A stretch of 60,000 nucleotides of DNA from Antedon mediterranea (GCF_964355755.1 NC_092676.1:24164288-24224287), one strand, 5' to 3'. Counted from the first letter of the stretch, positions 1 through 12,883 are shown. Numbers and translations: made by a program. The notes: a model not told the origin generated them from the letters alone.

Positions 1-132
1 CATAAAAACACCAAGAAGTAAGTTGTTTATAGTTAAAATTGTGTAAACCTTTCAAATATTTTTTGTTTAAACTATTTCTAAACAACTTATAAATTACTAA
101 ATGCATTTCTACCAATTTTGTTTCCCATTTAG

Positions 133-2538
133 ATCGGCCTCTTTCTGTACCAGCAACGATGGGACAGGGACAAGACTACTTTGATTCTATATTTGGTGAC
201 CTCCACAAGAGTACTGTGGTCACTGCACGGATTCATCCTAAATCCAGTCCACCTGGTGTTTACAGAGTTCCTACGACGTCACATGACTACACCACAGCTA
301 CTTCAAGGTACGATAAATCAACAACATGTATTTACAAGCTCATTACAAGCTAATTTACAAGAAAAAATGTAATTTGTCAAAGAAATAATGAGCTGGAAAA
401 AACCAAATGCAATTCATTTCAATAAACATGTAGCTTATAATCTTTTATTACTATTTACTTTGTTATTAGTACAACCGGCAACCTAAAATTCCTGGAATTA
501 AATTCAGAGGGACGTTTTGTGCGCCTCTTCAATGCATCCAACATTCACGATGAGGAAGTTGGTGGCTTCATGATCCAGCAAAATGTCGGAGGTCATCCAG
601 TTGCAGTCTACAGGTTTCCACCACGTACAAGATTCAAGGCACTCTCAACTATTACTGTAGGTTTAGGATTATTGATGCATCAATCTAGTATAAAACCCTT
701 AAGAGACACCTTCAGGACCCAAAACAAGTGTCTCCTTAATGTGAATGTAAATGTGGGAATAACCTGAGACTTGCATTCTAACCGGGCCGAATTGCGCACA
801 GGTGTGGACGACACACACCACAACTTTCTACTCCCCTAAGGGTCCGTTCGAAGCTGAATTAACCACTACACCGGGTTAACCCCCCACTCTTCCGTAAGAT
901 GTACTGTGTTCTTTAAAGTGCACACTAGCCAAATGTGTACACTGGACCTCCAGTTTTAAGTCCCAATCCAAGAAGACTTGTTCTACCACCAGAATAATGG
1001 TCAAAGAGTGTCTTGAACCTGTGCCGATTGTATAGCTATGGTTTGTGGCACCCCTGCCTTAACCACTCGACTCGACAGAAGAATAGGGGTTTTCTGTAGT
1101 GGTAAAGCATATATTGCTCCTCATTCACTTCATAGGGAAGTGTCTTTCACACCATTCTCAGTACTTGCATACATTTCTTCTTTTATTCAAAAATGCGTAT
1201 AAGGTTGCCAAAACTGAAGTTTTGCAAAAGTTTGATATGTAATGTACATTTTGTATACTTAGATATGGGCAGCGTCAAGTCTAGCACAGCACAATCCCCC
1301 AACAGACTTTTTATGGAAAGAGCAACACAAATGGGGAACTGGTCCAGAGTGTACTACTATCCTATGCAAACCTAGTGGTCAAGCTGTGGCCTGGACAACT
1401 GCTGCTCATCGATTCAGCAAGACAGCACTCAGTTATGACCAGGAGAGTGACATATCAGTTGACCAGAACATCGCTGATGATGATAAAGGAGATGAATCGA
1501 ACCCAAACCCAGCGTTTGAGGTAGAGATTAATGGCAGACCGACTACCGTTTTACGAAGGTTTGTATAAATTAACAACTGACCATTATGCATTAAAATCAT
1601 TTTTAAACATTGCCGTATTTTCATGTTTTGTATTTTTTTATTTTCAGAGTTAAAATAGAACCGTCCTCATTATCACCAGCCAAACATCCAACTGGACAGT
1701 ATGCTGGTCATTCTACACATCCTAGCGCCGGACAACCACGTGTGCGAACGTTAGGTAATGATGGTAGCAGCTATTGCAGACAATCACGATCACAGAATTC
1801 AAAACCTGTTCCAGACCGAACTCCTGGCGTTTTATATGCAAGCTCCAATCGTTCAGGCTATATTTCGCCACAGAAGTCTTTGAAATCATCAAGCAAGGTA
1901 AAAATGATATACAAGGTCCAAGGTTGCTATATCATTCACCTTTAATTTTGATAAAAATTCTATTTAAAGAATACTTTGTATGCATGATATGATTATAATA
2001 ATAATATTCGTTCTCATCTAGTGCATGCGTCTAAGCGCTTCAAATTATTACTCCAGTCATTTTTTTAATCAATCAAGTATGTTTCCATACTCCCTACTAA
2101 TCAGCGCAAAGTTGTGTCTTGATCTAACCCGGTACCCATTTTGTACACCTTGGTGGAGAGAGGCAAATGTAAAGTAAAGTATCTTGCCTAAGGATACAAG
2201 CAATGCGACGAGAATAGGATTCAAACTCACGATCAGTAATCCGCACTGCGCCACATGATCTTACATTATTATATTGTATTTTTGACTTATGTTAATAATA
2301 AAGTAATGATATATGTATATTTTTTTTTACTATTAATTTCTTTCCTACTGTACTTTTAAGATTTTCTTGCATTTCCTTGTTTTTTATTTAGGCTGGTTCA
2401 ATTAGACTTGGTTCTCAGCCTAGCCCATTCATGTCGCCTCATCAGCAACATTACTCCAACATCAACAAGATTAACGGCAATCACCATGTCAGCTTTCAAC
2501 CACCCCTTCCAAGACCCCCAGTTATATCGTCATGGTGA
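133..2538 (+). CDS. LMNTD1: Lamin-tail-domain protein, LMNTD1-like (3' five exons)
   Basis: Exons read at 133-307, 470-656, 1263-1558, 1648-1897 and 2392-2538; all junctions are GT/AG and keep one frame, ending in TGA at 2536-2538. The first visible exon is open to its acceptor at 131-132, so the true start is probably upstream of the window, although an ATG lies at 159. Exons 2-3 encode a lamin tail (Ig-fold) domain: [17 protein letters not shown], then [18 protein letters not shown], then a WAASS motif, [19 protein letters not shown] and a GQAVAWTT closing strand. Exons 4-5 are Ser/Pro/Gln-rich and low in structure. In lamins this domain binds DNA and partner proteins at the nuclear envelope; LMNTD proteins lack the long rod, and their role is poorly known. 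LMNTD1 is favoured over LMNTD2 from general resemblance only; the domain call is firm. Confidence 0.85.
657..1262 (+). other. Intron of the lamin-tail gene with repeat-like sequence
   Basis: GT at 657 and AG at 1261-1262 join ..STIT to IWAASS in frame. The 780-1130 part is GC-richer than the surroundings and looks like an old interspersed repeat, but I could not assign a family. No coding sequence seen. Confidence 0.6.
2085..2258 (-). repeat. tRNA-derived SINE in an intron
   Basis: On the minus strand a tRNA-like head has an A-box-like GTGGCGCAGTG and a B-box-like GTTTGAATCC. It is followed by a body (CTTAGGCAAGATACTTTAC, then ATGGGTACC). The head matches the tRNA-like fragment at 25733-25812, including the shared ACTGATC segment, so both probably come from one SINE family. 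Family name not assigned. Confidence 0.6.
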
Positions 2539-3528
2539 ACAGCAAAAGTATCATGGCGACGATAGAAAAAGTTGCTGTAGGTACATATTTGAATTTGCAA
2601 TTAATGTAAGTAATTTGAAAATATTGTATATTGCAAACACACTAACTAATTTAGAAACTCCAACGCATCATGTATAGCTGGCGAAAACATCTTTTAAACT
2701 GTATTAAAATTTTAGCATGTATATAGAAAAGGAATTATTTAATGCCAAAGAATGATAATCAAAGTGTGTAAGTAATCAAAGTACAGTAATATAATGATAA
2801 ATGATTGTTTCAGCCAAATATGAGTTGAGAAGCTCTTACAATTTTAATTTTTTTTGTAAAGAAATATTCATTGTCTGAACAAAGGTATAACATTTTTATT
2901 ATTTTGTCTGAACTATTTTATTTTGTTGTGATCATTGTTTATTTTTTATATATCTACTGACTGCATATATTAATTATATATTTGTTAATCATTTTATCCA
3001 TTATAACATTCAATTTTAAATTGTTGAAATTTTGATATACTGTATATGCTGTAGCTGTGTCTTTCAAGATTAAGCTATTAATGAAATCAGACAAGTAGAA
3101 GGAGATAATTTTGATAAGAAGTGACACAACATGAATGGAAATTTACATCTATTGGCAAACTTTATAATAATCTAGATCTACAAAATGTATGCTTAAAACA
3201 TAAATGAAACATTGTCCTGATTACTAATATCCTGTATGTATGTATATCATGTACTGGCTCATAAAAAAATGAAATTAAACATATTTAACTTCTTAGAACA
3301 CAATTGAATAGAAAGCGAGAAACTGCAACCAGCATAATTATGTTGAATACATAACACGGTACAGTTGAGAATATCAGTGAATATGAGTGCAAAAGGAGGC
3401 TGCGACGTCTTACCGTCTTTCTAAAGCTCTGTTTACACTATAAAACAAACAAGCACGAATGTGCAATACTCGGGGTACAGCGAAAGAAGCTGTATACAGA
3501 CGTATACAGTTAGAAAGTAAAGAAAATA
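2539..3528. other. AT-rich 3' UTR/intergenic stretch
   Basis: Follows the lamin-tail stop codon. No open frame longer than a few dozen codons and no convincing exon; only AT-rich sequence. A lone left half of the MITE-1 palindrome lies at 3422-3452. Confidence 0.5.
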
Positions 3529-3599
3529 GGTTTCGCCAGGGCTCGAACCGGGACCTTCTGCGTGTTAAGCAGACTTGACAACCACTACACTACGAAACC
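3529..3599 (-). tRNA. tRNA-Val(AAC)-like, slightly degenerate
   Basis: The minus strand folds as a cloverleaf. The acceptor arm is GGTTTCG/CGAAACC (perfect 7 bp). The anticodon stem TCTGC/GCAGA encloses loop TTAACAC, giving anticodon AAC. The T arm is CCCGG-TTCGAGC-CCTGG with one C/T mismatch. The D-arm sequence matches eukaryotic tRNA-Val. The variable loop is one base short, giving 71 nt without CCA. It may be a functional Val gene or a recent pseudogene; the second copy 214 bp away is clearly worse. Confidence 0.6.
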
Positions 3600-3812
3600 T
3601 CTTACATTAAAAATGTGGGTTACAGAAAGTTTTTTAATCCATTTAAATTACAAATAAATGGTAATAAGCACAAAGCAAAATAAACATGTGTAAAAGTGAT
3701 AATTACCGATTACACAAAATAAGTATTTTAAAAAATAATAAAAATAAGATATACTCTGTATAATTATCATATTGCGTATACAGTACTTTTCACCATAAAT
3801 TAAAAAAAAAAA

Positions 3813-3884
3813 GGTTTCGTCCGGGCTCGAACCAGGTACCTTCTGCGTGTTAAGCAAACGTGATAACCACTACGCCAAGAATCC
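3813..3884 (-). tRNA. tRNA-Val(AAC) pseudogene copy
   Basis: Same orientation and clear homology to 3529-3599, with the same loop TTAACAC (anticodon AAC) and GGTTCGAGCC B box. The acceptor stem has two mismatches (GGATTCT against CGAAACC) and the T stem has further changes, so it is probably a decayed duplicate. Confidence 0.55.
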
Positions 3885-4149
3885 GCATATAACCATATAA
3901 CTACATAACGCTGTGGTGTGTGTCACACATTGTGGCTTCTTAATTAAACAAATTAATTAACAAAAAATTAAAAATCCGGCTCTATAGCTTTGAGGACATG
4001 TCCCTGTAGTATGTTCATGCCAAATCCCAGCTCAATACTATAACGAATAAGGGAGGAGTAGTACTTTAAAAATCGCACTTTTTACTCAATAGTGTCCAGA
4101 TGGAGGAAGAGAAGGAGAAAATGAGTAAGTACTAGACTCGGGTACCCCG

Positions 4150-4263
4150 AGTAAAAATGTGATGTGCCCAATACATGGACATGATGAAGTCATATCACTA
4201 ACTTATTTAGGCACATCGCACTTTTTTTTGTCAAACTAGTTTGATAGTGTAGACAGAGTTTTA
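4150..4263. mobile_element. MITE-1 copy (partial)
   Basis: Contains the palindromic core GTGATGTGCCC...GGGCACATC-like and the right end GTTTGATAGTGTAGACAGAG. The left terminal repeat is lost. Belongs to the ten-copy family described in the findings. Confidence 0.7.
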
Positions 4264-4655
4264 GACAGTTATAGAATGGGCAGTGCAGTGACAACCCTTT
4301 TATGCGAACTAGGCATTTACACAGTGTTATATGCAGTTACAACCACTTAGACCTTAGACCACTGAGTCTGTCAGTCATAAAATGCTGAAGTCTGATTGGA
4401 TGTCTGAAATAATAAATCGAAAAGCTGCATAGAAAGTATAAATAGATAAATCAAATTCAAATGTGTAAAAGTACCTATAGAAACTTTTGGCGAAATTAAA
4501 TAACCCTTTGTATACTTTACGGGAAATTGAAACTGTAATATCTAATTTTAGATTCTGTAGTAGTGTTTTAGAAATCATTGATATTAATATTGTGAAAATA
4601 ACTATTAATTTTAATTTAATATCTATTCTGTTTAATCATAGTACAGTATATCCCT

Positions 4656-4823
4656 AAGCTTGGTTCTCACAAGGATGCAACGCAAGGACGTAAACGCAAG
4701 GACGTAAACGCAATGCAAGCGTATTGACCAATGCCAAGCGACAGTTCGAAAAAATCCATCGCTTTTGACGGTCAACTCACGTTGCGTTACGTCCTTGTGT
4801 TGCGTCTCTATTGGGAACCAAGC
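4656..4823. mobile_element. MITE-2 copy
   Basis: Begins AAGCTTGGTTCTCAC and ends GGGAACCAAGC. The arms are inverted: ACGCAAGGACGTAA against TTACGTCCTTG. It resembles the copies at 39.5, 43.3, 52.3, 53.8 and 56.6 kb. Confidence 0.75.
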
Positions 4824-5350
4824 AAGTTAGGGTACTTAATTAATATGCAATCTTAGTAATATTTTTAATTCTGTGGCAGCTATTATGTTTACTATGCATA
4901 AAAAAGTAATGAAATTATAATTATGCAAATCAGTAAGTGCAAATCTGTTAATAAAAATTTGTCTTTTTTTATTTTAATAAAAATGTATATGCTGAATAGT
5001 GAGAAAGCAAATATTGTGTATATGATATGTGCAAAATAACTGTAAATAGGTCTATTCAAAGGAAATCCACTGAGGCAAGGGTTTCAGTTTTTCTTTTTTT
5101 GTTAAGTATCGATTTTTGCAAATGGCTACTGTATGAATATATATTCTAAAACTGTAAAAGGTTTTTATTTTATAATTGCAATGTAAAATAAAATATAAAA
5201 ACCTTATTGATTATACTGTATTATGTTATGTATTATCATTAACCCTGCGACAAAAAATGAAATATTATTTGCTATTTGCATGACTAAATTGGACCTATGA
5301 ATGTTAATCTCATAGTTGGTTCCTTAAAAAGAGAATAATTGGACTCGTAT

Positions 5351-5524
5351 AAAGCTCTACACTATCAAACTAGTTTGACAAATAAGTGTGATGTGCTTAT
5401 GTATGGACATGATGATGTCATCATCACTACCATATTTGAGCATATCACTATCATATTTGAGCATATCACTTGGGTACATCACTTTTTTTTGTCAAGCTAG
5501 TTTGATAGTATAGACAGAGCTTTA
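5351..5524. mobile_element. MITE-1 copy with internal expansion
   Basis: Ends AAAGCTCTACACTATCAAAC and GATAGTATAGACAGAGCTTT form long inverted repeats. The centre repeats CATATTTGAGCATATCAC twice, making the copy longer than most (~174 bp). Confidence 0.8.
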
Positions 5525-6540
5525 GAGTCATTCATTACAAGTAGTAGAAGAAGTAGGCCTAGTAGAAGAAGTATAAAGTGTCCCCTTAATGGGGAGGTTG
5601 CAGCAACAATAAGGCAATACTAAGATATTCTACTGCAATAGTTTCAATTTCAATTTATCTAAACGTATTGGGTTTAATATTAACATGTTTAAATGTTAAT
5701 GCTAAGTCTGCGTGAGTTCAAAGTCTTCCCGCAGATAGTTCACTATCTTTCCTCATTGTTTAGTACCTGGTCGAAGGTTGAACAACCAAATGCTACAAGT
5801 CTCAAATGTTCACATGCTTTACATAATTCTTAGGCCTCGGCTACATCATTGGTAAATTAAAAATGGTGCCTCAGATTATCGCTTTGGAGTACCCTTCCAA
5901 AGTAAGTGGGAAGGGCTAGGAACGAGTAAATCTATCAAAAGAAGAAAACGGGAATGTCCCAAAATTATATTGCGCGAGGGTTCCACTCAGGGACACCCCT
6001 CTATTAAGGAAACTGTTTTTTGGGTTTCTAAAGTGTCCCCTAATAAGATTTGTATGCTGTATTAAATACTTTTTAATTTTTGACCTACTACAAAATGGAA
6101 TATTTCTCTTTCTCTTTCTCTGTCATTTGCGTTTCAATTTCTCGGTGTAATGATGCTGTAGTTTTTTTTCGATATAAAAAAAATGGTGGTAGTTAGGCTA
6201 GTTCGGTCCAAAGTTTATCCGTTGTCAAACAGCAAATCTAAGTTAGAGACAGAACAAACACAATAATCAAATACATCTTGTTTGTCCCGACGATATTAAT
6301 CAATAAGCTACGACATGTGAGAAAGAATAATTAATGACTATTTAATAGGAATGTCTGATAAATGACAATGGCTTACAATTAATTCACTTTAATATTTAAT
6401 ATGTTTATGAGTGACAGGAAGTATTTTCGTAAATCACTTCAACATTAAATGTTTAAACAAAAATGTTTCCCGGAACATTATTTTTCAAAAAGTAATTTTA
6501 CAAGAAAAGATTACAAGCAAACCTGAGAAATCTGAGTTAA
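5525..6540. other. Noncoding stretch, no gene seen
   Basis: No exon-like frames or recognised repeat boundaries. Some phrases (TCCCCTTAATGGGG near 5580, GTGTCCCCTAATAAG near 6031) look repeat-derived. Confidence 0.4.
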
Positions 6541-6551
6541 ATTAATATATA

Positions 6552-6588
6552 CTAGATGGTACGCTCGCTTCGCTCGCGTACCATCTAG
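6552..6588. repeat. Perfect 13-bp hairpin
   Basis: CTAGATGGTACGC (6552-6564) is exactly complementary to GCGTACCATCTAG (6576-6588), with an 11-nt spacer TCGCTTCGCTC. The GCTCGCTTCGCTCGC phrase recurs inside the transposon at 42.8 and 43.07 kb, so this is probably a repeat remnant. Confidence 0.7.
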
Positions 6589-7904
6589 GTCGTGCCCACA
6601 GATGGTTCTCGAATACATAGTAATTTCAGCGTAAAAAAACTGGGGATTTCAAATGTACGTACCGCAGGACTTTAAAACATTGTCGTTTACAGAAACAAAT
6701 AAATAGACACAATGATTTATGAAGTCAACCAAAATTAGCACCCTGGGAATTACTTTCAAAATGAGTCCAAATTTTTGATTTGGACTCATTTAAACAAATC
6801 CAATTTGTGTTTTGTATCTAATATTAGCATTGAGGGTTGGGGATGAGGATAGGTACAAAGAGGAACAATTTTTTAAATAATATTAATAATAATAATAATG
6901 GAAATTTGTAATATATTCTTTATATTATATTATTCTTTAGATTTCTTTATTATCCACTCAGTAACGAAATATTTTTTTATAGGCGTATAAATAATATACC
7001 ACTAAATAGAGTAAAACATTTCCGATTTAATACTTTGTTAAAACTGTCACTGTCATAGTCGATTGAAATAGTAAAGTACATGTAACGATATACCACTACG
7101 ACGTTTATATTTTTTGTAATTATTAATTAATACAAACGTTGAAAAGCAACTGTCAGTAATGAAGTATTTTATTATTATGTGTTTATAATCTAAAAGTAGG
7201 GGCTACCCACACTCACAGTAAAAAAGTTTATTAGTATATTTGTTTATATTATATCTAACAGTACCTACTGTACACTCACTAAAAGTGGTTAATACCTATT
7301 TATCAGTAGTGTATAGCATTACAATACTATTTATGTTTATTCTCCATGGGCCCATAAATTTACCTACTTGGACGTGTTAAACCACGGAGGTATGCATCCA
7401 TAGTTAAACCAAATAATTTGGAATGTTCCATTCATTGCAAATCAATACATTTTTATAAACGTATATTAAATGTATCAAAATAGCATTTTTTAAAGAAAAT
7501 CGGCCTGTCTTCAACATTATGATGCTGTACTCGAACTGTTCAACCGGTTTTCAGCTATTAAAAACAATTATCGTAGGAGGAGATAGGAAAATGCGAAGCG
7601 TCCTCGTATTATTGTGTGCGGGTATTTTTCAAATTGACATCCATTAGACAGTGTATACCACGATCGGAAAACACCCCTATTTGGGGCAAATCGTTGAACC
7701 TAAATTTGTTTTAATCGTCAATAACTAATTATAACAGGGTTACATCAGGTGGTTAAAATCAGTACCGAAAGTACGAACCAACTTCATATGCCATCGAGTA
7801 AACATTCTAGAAATAACGCGCGATTTACAGATTTTTGCCCTTACGTAAATTTATATATATATTTATTTTATAGGCCTAATTGAACATTAAAGCCGAAAAG
7901 TGAA

Positions 7905-8083
7905 CAGTGGCGTAACGCGAAGGCCCGAGGTCCTGGCCCTCCAAGTTCCAACGCTGGAGGTCTGGGGCGTTTTATTTATAACTGTAATGCCTGTTTTTTC
8001 CTCTGGGTACTGCTGCTCAGGTCCCCATAAGCTCCGAGGCTTGTGGGTTTAGCCAGTGAGCGCTCATAGCCGTTACGCCACTG
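7905..8083. mobile_element. Short DNA-transposon remnant with 13-bp terminal inverted repeats
   Basis: CAGTGGCGTAACG at 7905-7917 and its exact reverse complement CGTTACGCCACTG at 8071-8083 bound a 179-bp GC-richer segment. This terminal sequence is typical of non-autonomous cut-and-paste elements. No clear target-site duplication is visible. Confidence 0.65.
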
Positions 8084-8559
8084 GGAAATACTATGTTTTT
8101 AGTCACGTACATAAAAAGTACGTACGTACAGTGGTTCGCACAACTCAATACCCATCTAGACGAACGGATCTTGGCTTCACATAAGAGAGAGCTGAGAAAA
8201 CATTACTAATCCATTCAACAACAACAAAACATATCTTGCAATTGCAACTTAAATAATCTACTTTTGTTTAGAGTATTATAATCATTCTCACTTTCGCCAA
8301 CTGTCACCGTTTTGTAAATTGATTTATTTGCTATTAAAGAAACATTAAAAGTGTACCGAGTTCCGGGGTGAAATCCTTACAAAAGAGAATGTACAAAGTT
8401 TCGCACGTTCCCCTTTTCTTCTTTGATTATGGACTTTAGATCACAAGAATGTGCGTAGTGTAATAGAGCAACCCGATCGACCCCCGAACCTTACACGCTA
8501 AATTCAAGGTTTTGCGGCGAGATTAATCACAACGCCGGTTAACTTGTAGACATGCGCAG

Positions 8560-9600
8560 GTGTATGTAAAATTATGTTAGTTTCGTCGCTTTGGTATCCC
8601 TATTTCTGTTGGCATTATCACGTGGCGTTGGTATTTGATCCACACGTTGTTTTATAGGTAGACGTCAGTCGCTGTCGCACGCACAAGAGAACCTGGGGAT
8701 GCACTCTTTGTGCCGTGTAACAACAACTTACGTCTCACCCGCATCAGGACCATTATGTATATGCCGACTGCGTAAACAGCGTTGAAATCCTGGCCAAGAC
8801 ACTTAAGAGTTTTCTCTTCTCTCTGTCGGTAAGCTATGTTCACACATTCCACAGAACGGTCACTCCCCCAGCTGAAACCATGCCGTACTTAAGACAGTGT
8901 TTTAAAACGTCACGTTGATAAGTAACTACCCCATCCTGGTGACGAATTGTTTTTGTCTCTGGTATCCAGAGACCTTCTCGTCTATCTATCCTTCCATCTG
9001 CTTCTCCCTAAAATAAGCCTACGCTTGTTTCCCTCAATACGATCTGTCTCTCAAGTTGTTCCCTCTCTTCCACTTTTCTGGCGGAATCGTCATCCTCGGC
9101 ATTTTCTTCCAACATAATGATGTTCATCTGTATATCTGATGCGTAATATGTAACGATATACATAATGTTAGATATACCCAATATACGTATGAACCAGGTA
9201 AGAGTGGGGCCTGGTATGAACAGCAGATGCGACTAAAGTCTGTATCCTAACTGCAAATTAACGTCCACAACACCACTGTGCCTTTGCTGAAGTTCCATGC
9301 GATACGAGTTTCAAAGCTAAACACATTCATGTGTAGGAGGAACCACCTATAAAAGAAGTACGTAGAGGTAAAATAAAGTCTTTACGTTTATGAAGCGCAC
9401 TGGTATGAATGCTGATACACATGACCGTCCTCCAATGAGGGAATAGCTTGTATCGGCGAAAATCAGATATAGATTCTGACCTAAAACCCCAGACTTACAT
9501 TTTGCACGTTCATGCAATGTAAAGTCCACATGAACATGTGTTCCGTGGTTACTGCAGGGTAAAACAACTTACCTCTAATCTGATTATAGTTATACACTAT
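8560..9600 (-). other. GC-richer region with short coding-like frames, unassigned
   Basis: Minus-strand frames include one at 9002-9121 with acidic/basic runs (EENAEDDDSARKVEEREQ), a frame at 8652-8852, and a segment near 9490-9560 ending at a good donor. None joins convincingly to another and no family is recognised. It could be a decayed gene, a noncoding RNA locus or old transposon sequence. Confidence 0.25.
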
Positions 9601-10043
9601 TTCTGTTCATATTTGTTATAACATACATCGATTTTGCGGTACATGAAGGCATACACCGAATCTCGACCTATTTGATAAATGACCCTATAGTGTTCACTAT
9701 TTGTTATCATATTAAAACAAGCGATTTTAAATCTTAATCAAACATTGATAAGTAAAGATTACTCGACTTTTCCGAGCAGCAGGGCATCTTGTCACATAAC
9801 CTGTAATGAAACATTCTTTGAATAAATTATGACAATTAAATTTGTATGATTGCTTGTCAATCATTATTTTTACGACGAGCTGTCAATCAAACGGCGATTC
9901 GGCCAATCAGCGGGTGGTTATAACATGGTTACGGTATAGTTGATCGGTTAAAGGCCCATGGAGCATTGTTGCTTCTGGTAGGCCAAATGGTTTTGTTTAG
10001 CCTGATCGCATACACATGAAACATATGGAATCGGTCTGAGCTA

Positions 10044-10391
10044 GTGCTGCGTTCGAACCGTTCAAGAATTGAGACAGATTTGAGAACCGATTTTCGTCAG
10101 TTTATTAAAAGACTTCTTCCCTCATGTTCTGTCGATCTCATGCCACAATTGAATCCCCTTCATATCTTTCTGACCTTCTTCCTCTTCACATACCTTCCCG
10201 TCGCCTTCGCTCGTCTTCAAAAAATATCCTTTCCATTCCGACTTTTAACACTAAAACGTATGGCCTCTAAGCACCTTTACTTCTGCTGCCTTTCGCTTAT
10301 GGAATGACCTACCCGCCTCTATTTAGATCATGTTCTTCAACTATCGCCTTTAAATCTGCCTTGAAAACTAATATTTCTCTTTCAAATTGAG
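10044..10391 (+). pseudogene. 3' end of a non-LTR retrotransposon (LINE) ORF, broken
   Basis: Pieces in shifting frames spell a typical LINE ORF2 C-terminus: RRLRSSSKN, then TKTYGL, then AAFRLWNDLPASI, then RSCSSTIAFKSALKTN and a stop. At least two in-frame stops or frameshifts separate the blocks, so the copy is dead and truncated at its 5' side. The AFRLWNDLP / SCSS..FKSALKT pattern is common to CR1/RTE/L2-like elements; the clade is not resolved. Confidence 0.75.
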
Positions 10392-11154
10392 CTCTCTCTT
10401 TGATCACTTACTTCTGGAATTAGCGCACTACAAATTCGTATTATTATTAATCATAGGATAACGTTCTGGTGGTTCGAAATTGCCAGTGGCGGATCCAGAT
10501 AGGAGAACATCCTCCGCATGCCGCCTGGAACAACCTCACAATTTATTCTAAACTGAATTTAATAATGCTAGTAGTATTTATTTATACATTTGCGTATCAT
10601 TATATCTGTATCCGCTATACTGCCTATCTGTAGGCCTACTCATGCAGCAGGCCTATTACTTTAGAAAATATAAGTTTCGTATCTCATTCTTCCAATAATG
10701 CACTTCATAGATATGCACGTACACAAGGGCGTATAAAAGGGTAAAGTTGAAACTATAACCGGTGATTTAGCTATGCACGAATTTTCATAAAGTAAATGTT
10801 TATTTAAAAACATCCTCAGGACAACATTTACTTAGATTGCGAGTAGGCTGCTGTATCGTTGCTGCGGTCCGTTATCATGTTTGTCTTTAACAAAAGTGGC
10901 GGTAACACGTTATGAAACCTGTTAATTTCGCAATAGATAAAACTCATAGGTTATTTAAAGTTTACATAAATTTAGAAAACTTATAATATCTTCTGTTTGT
11001 TTAGTTTTCTTTTTGTTAATCATTTACGAGCGCTAACATGAAAACCTCCTTGATTTTATTCACGTACAGTGGGACTGATTTCCAGGTTTTTCCCCAACGT
11101 AACCCCAAGCTCTCTACCTTATCTCGGAGTAAGTTTTAATGTTGATTGAAACAG

Positions 11155-11500
11155 AATTGTCCTGTAACAAGGCCTACATGGCTGCAGTCGCGTGCTCAAA
11201 TTTGACTTAGTGTTTACCGACCGACCGACCAACCGACCGACATAGTGACCTAAAAAAAGAGACAAATATTATAACCTGTCTCGACACCACCTCGATTCCT
11301 TTGAGGTCTTAAACTGTAAGTACATAATTGTCATGTAACAAGGCCTACATGGCTGCAGTCGCGTGCTCAAATTTGAGTTAGTGTTTACCGACCGACCAAC
11401 CGACCGACAAAGTGACCTGAAAAAAGAGACAAATATTATAACCTATCTCGACACCAACACGTACCTCGCTTCCTTCGAGGTCTTAAACTGCTATTGTGAA
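11155..11500. repeat. Tandem duplication of a ~171-bp unit
   Basis: Two copies, starting near 11155 and 11327, share ACAAGGCCTACATGGCTGCA, a run of ACCGACCG motifs, and GAGACAAATATTATAACCT. A reverse-complement relative lies at 47358-47440, so the unit is also dispersed. Confidence 0.8.
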
Positions 11501-11575
11501 ATTGAAAATATCATAGTAGGCACATATTTCACACATATACACAGTGCTGGTTGTTACATTTTTTTTAAATATTAA

Positions 11576-12883
11576 TAATTACGGTAGGGGCGTGGTGGGT
11601 TAGGTGTGTACCGGTATACCTACGAATGTACCATCAGCCTTTGACGATCCCTACCTTGTGGAGGTATTGCCACTGACAAAGGCAATTATAGGCGAATTAT
11701 GAGCGGAATTTATTAACATCCGTACGATGATAAATAATTAGTGTCTTTGTTATCTTTTAAGTGTAGAAAGATATGCTAATAATAGTCTTATTTATTGAAA
11801 ATGTTTATTGCACGGGAAAATGTCGCCTTAATAAAATGGGTATCCTAAAGGAGGGGTTCTATCTGATGTAGGCCTTAGGATAGTTACTATCATACGGTAC
11901 ATGCATTGCTGGATTCCGGACTGGATTATATACAAAGTGCACTCAGGCACAGCTTAAACAGAGTCATATATAGGCCTAGCCTCTAATACCATGGGTTAGT
12001 ATGATGCTTCAGTGTGTTCTTTAATCCTATCACGTAGGCCTAATAATCCTAAATAGGCCTATTCTCTGTTTAATGAAAATATAGATTATTTTCATTTAGC
12101 CGGTTATAGAAATGAATAACACTGACCTTCTTAAAGACTGAAGTGGTGTCTTCTTATTATAGTTCTGACATTCTTCTCTCAAAGCTGATATAATATATTA
12201 TTAATATTAATGCTTTGTTGGTTTGCTGTTGGTTGATGCATGTCTGTACAGTTCAGGCTACAGCACGAAAGAGAAAGGTTAAATATTTATTTAATAAAAC
12301 ACATTAATTATCTCTTCAAAACCATACTCGAAATTTGAGTTAGAAACACACGTTTCTCACGTAGGCACTTTCCAAATATAGCGATGTGGGCTGCAATCTA
12401 ACAAATATGGAAACATTAGTACCAAATATAGATAACTAATCATGAATATTCATTAGAAAAGGGTATCCTACTTATCATAGTCGTCAATTATAGGTCTAAT
12501 TGCGGTACTACGCAATTTAAACTTTTGAGCTTCCTCCCCCTCTGAAATAAAGCAACAAATAATTATGAGTTGTTTCTATCATGCAAATTATGTCTAATAA
12601 ATGTACTGCCAAACTATAACTATTTATTTTATAAGGTATCAAATCAGTATCAAATCAGTTTATTGATTAAAAAAATTAACATTACAATTGTTTTGGTTTT
12701 TGGGGTGGCAAGTCAATGCATAGCAATTTCCCGGTTGTTGCAATGACAACTGGAAAGTGTTGTCGCTGGTGGCGTACTTCAAATGTATGGATAGAACAGT
12801 TTTTTTGTGATGGATGGATCGACGACGAACGGTGACGGAATTATTTACTTTTTAAAAATATAATAATACTAAACATATTTATT
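11576..12883. other. Noncoding region upstream of the 14-exon gene
   Basis: No exon-like frames were recognised. Many TAGGCCTA words occur. The promoter of the downstream gene should lie at the end of this stretch, but no TATA element is obvious. Confidence 0.4.
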
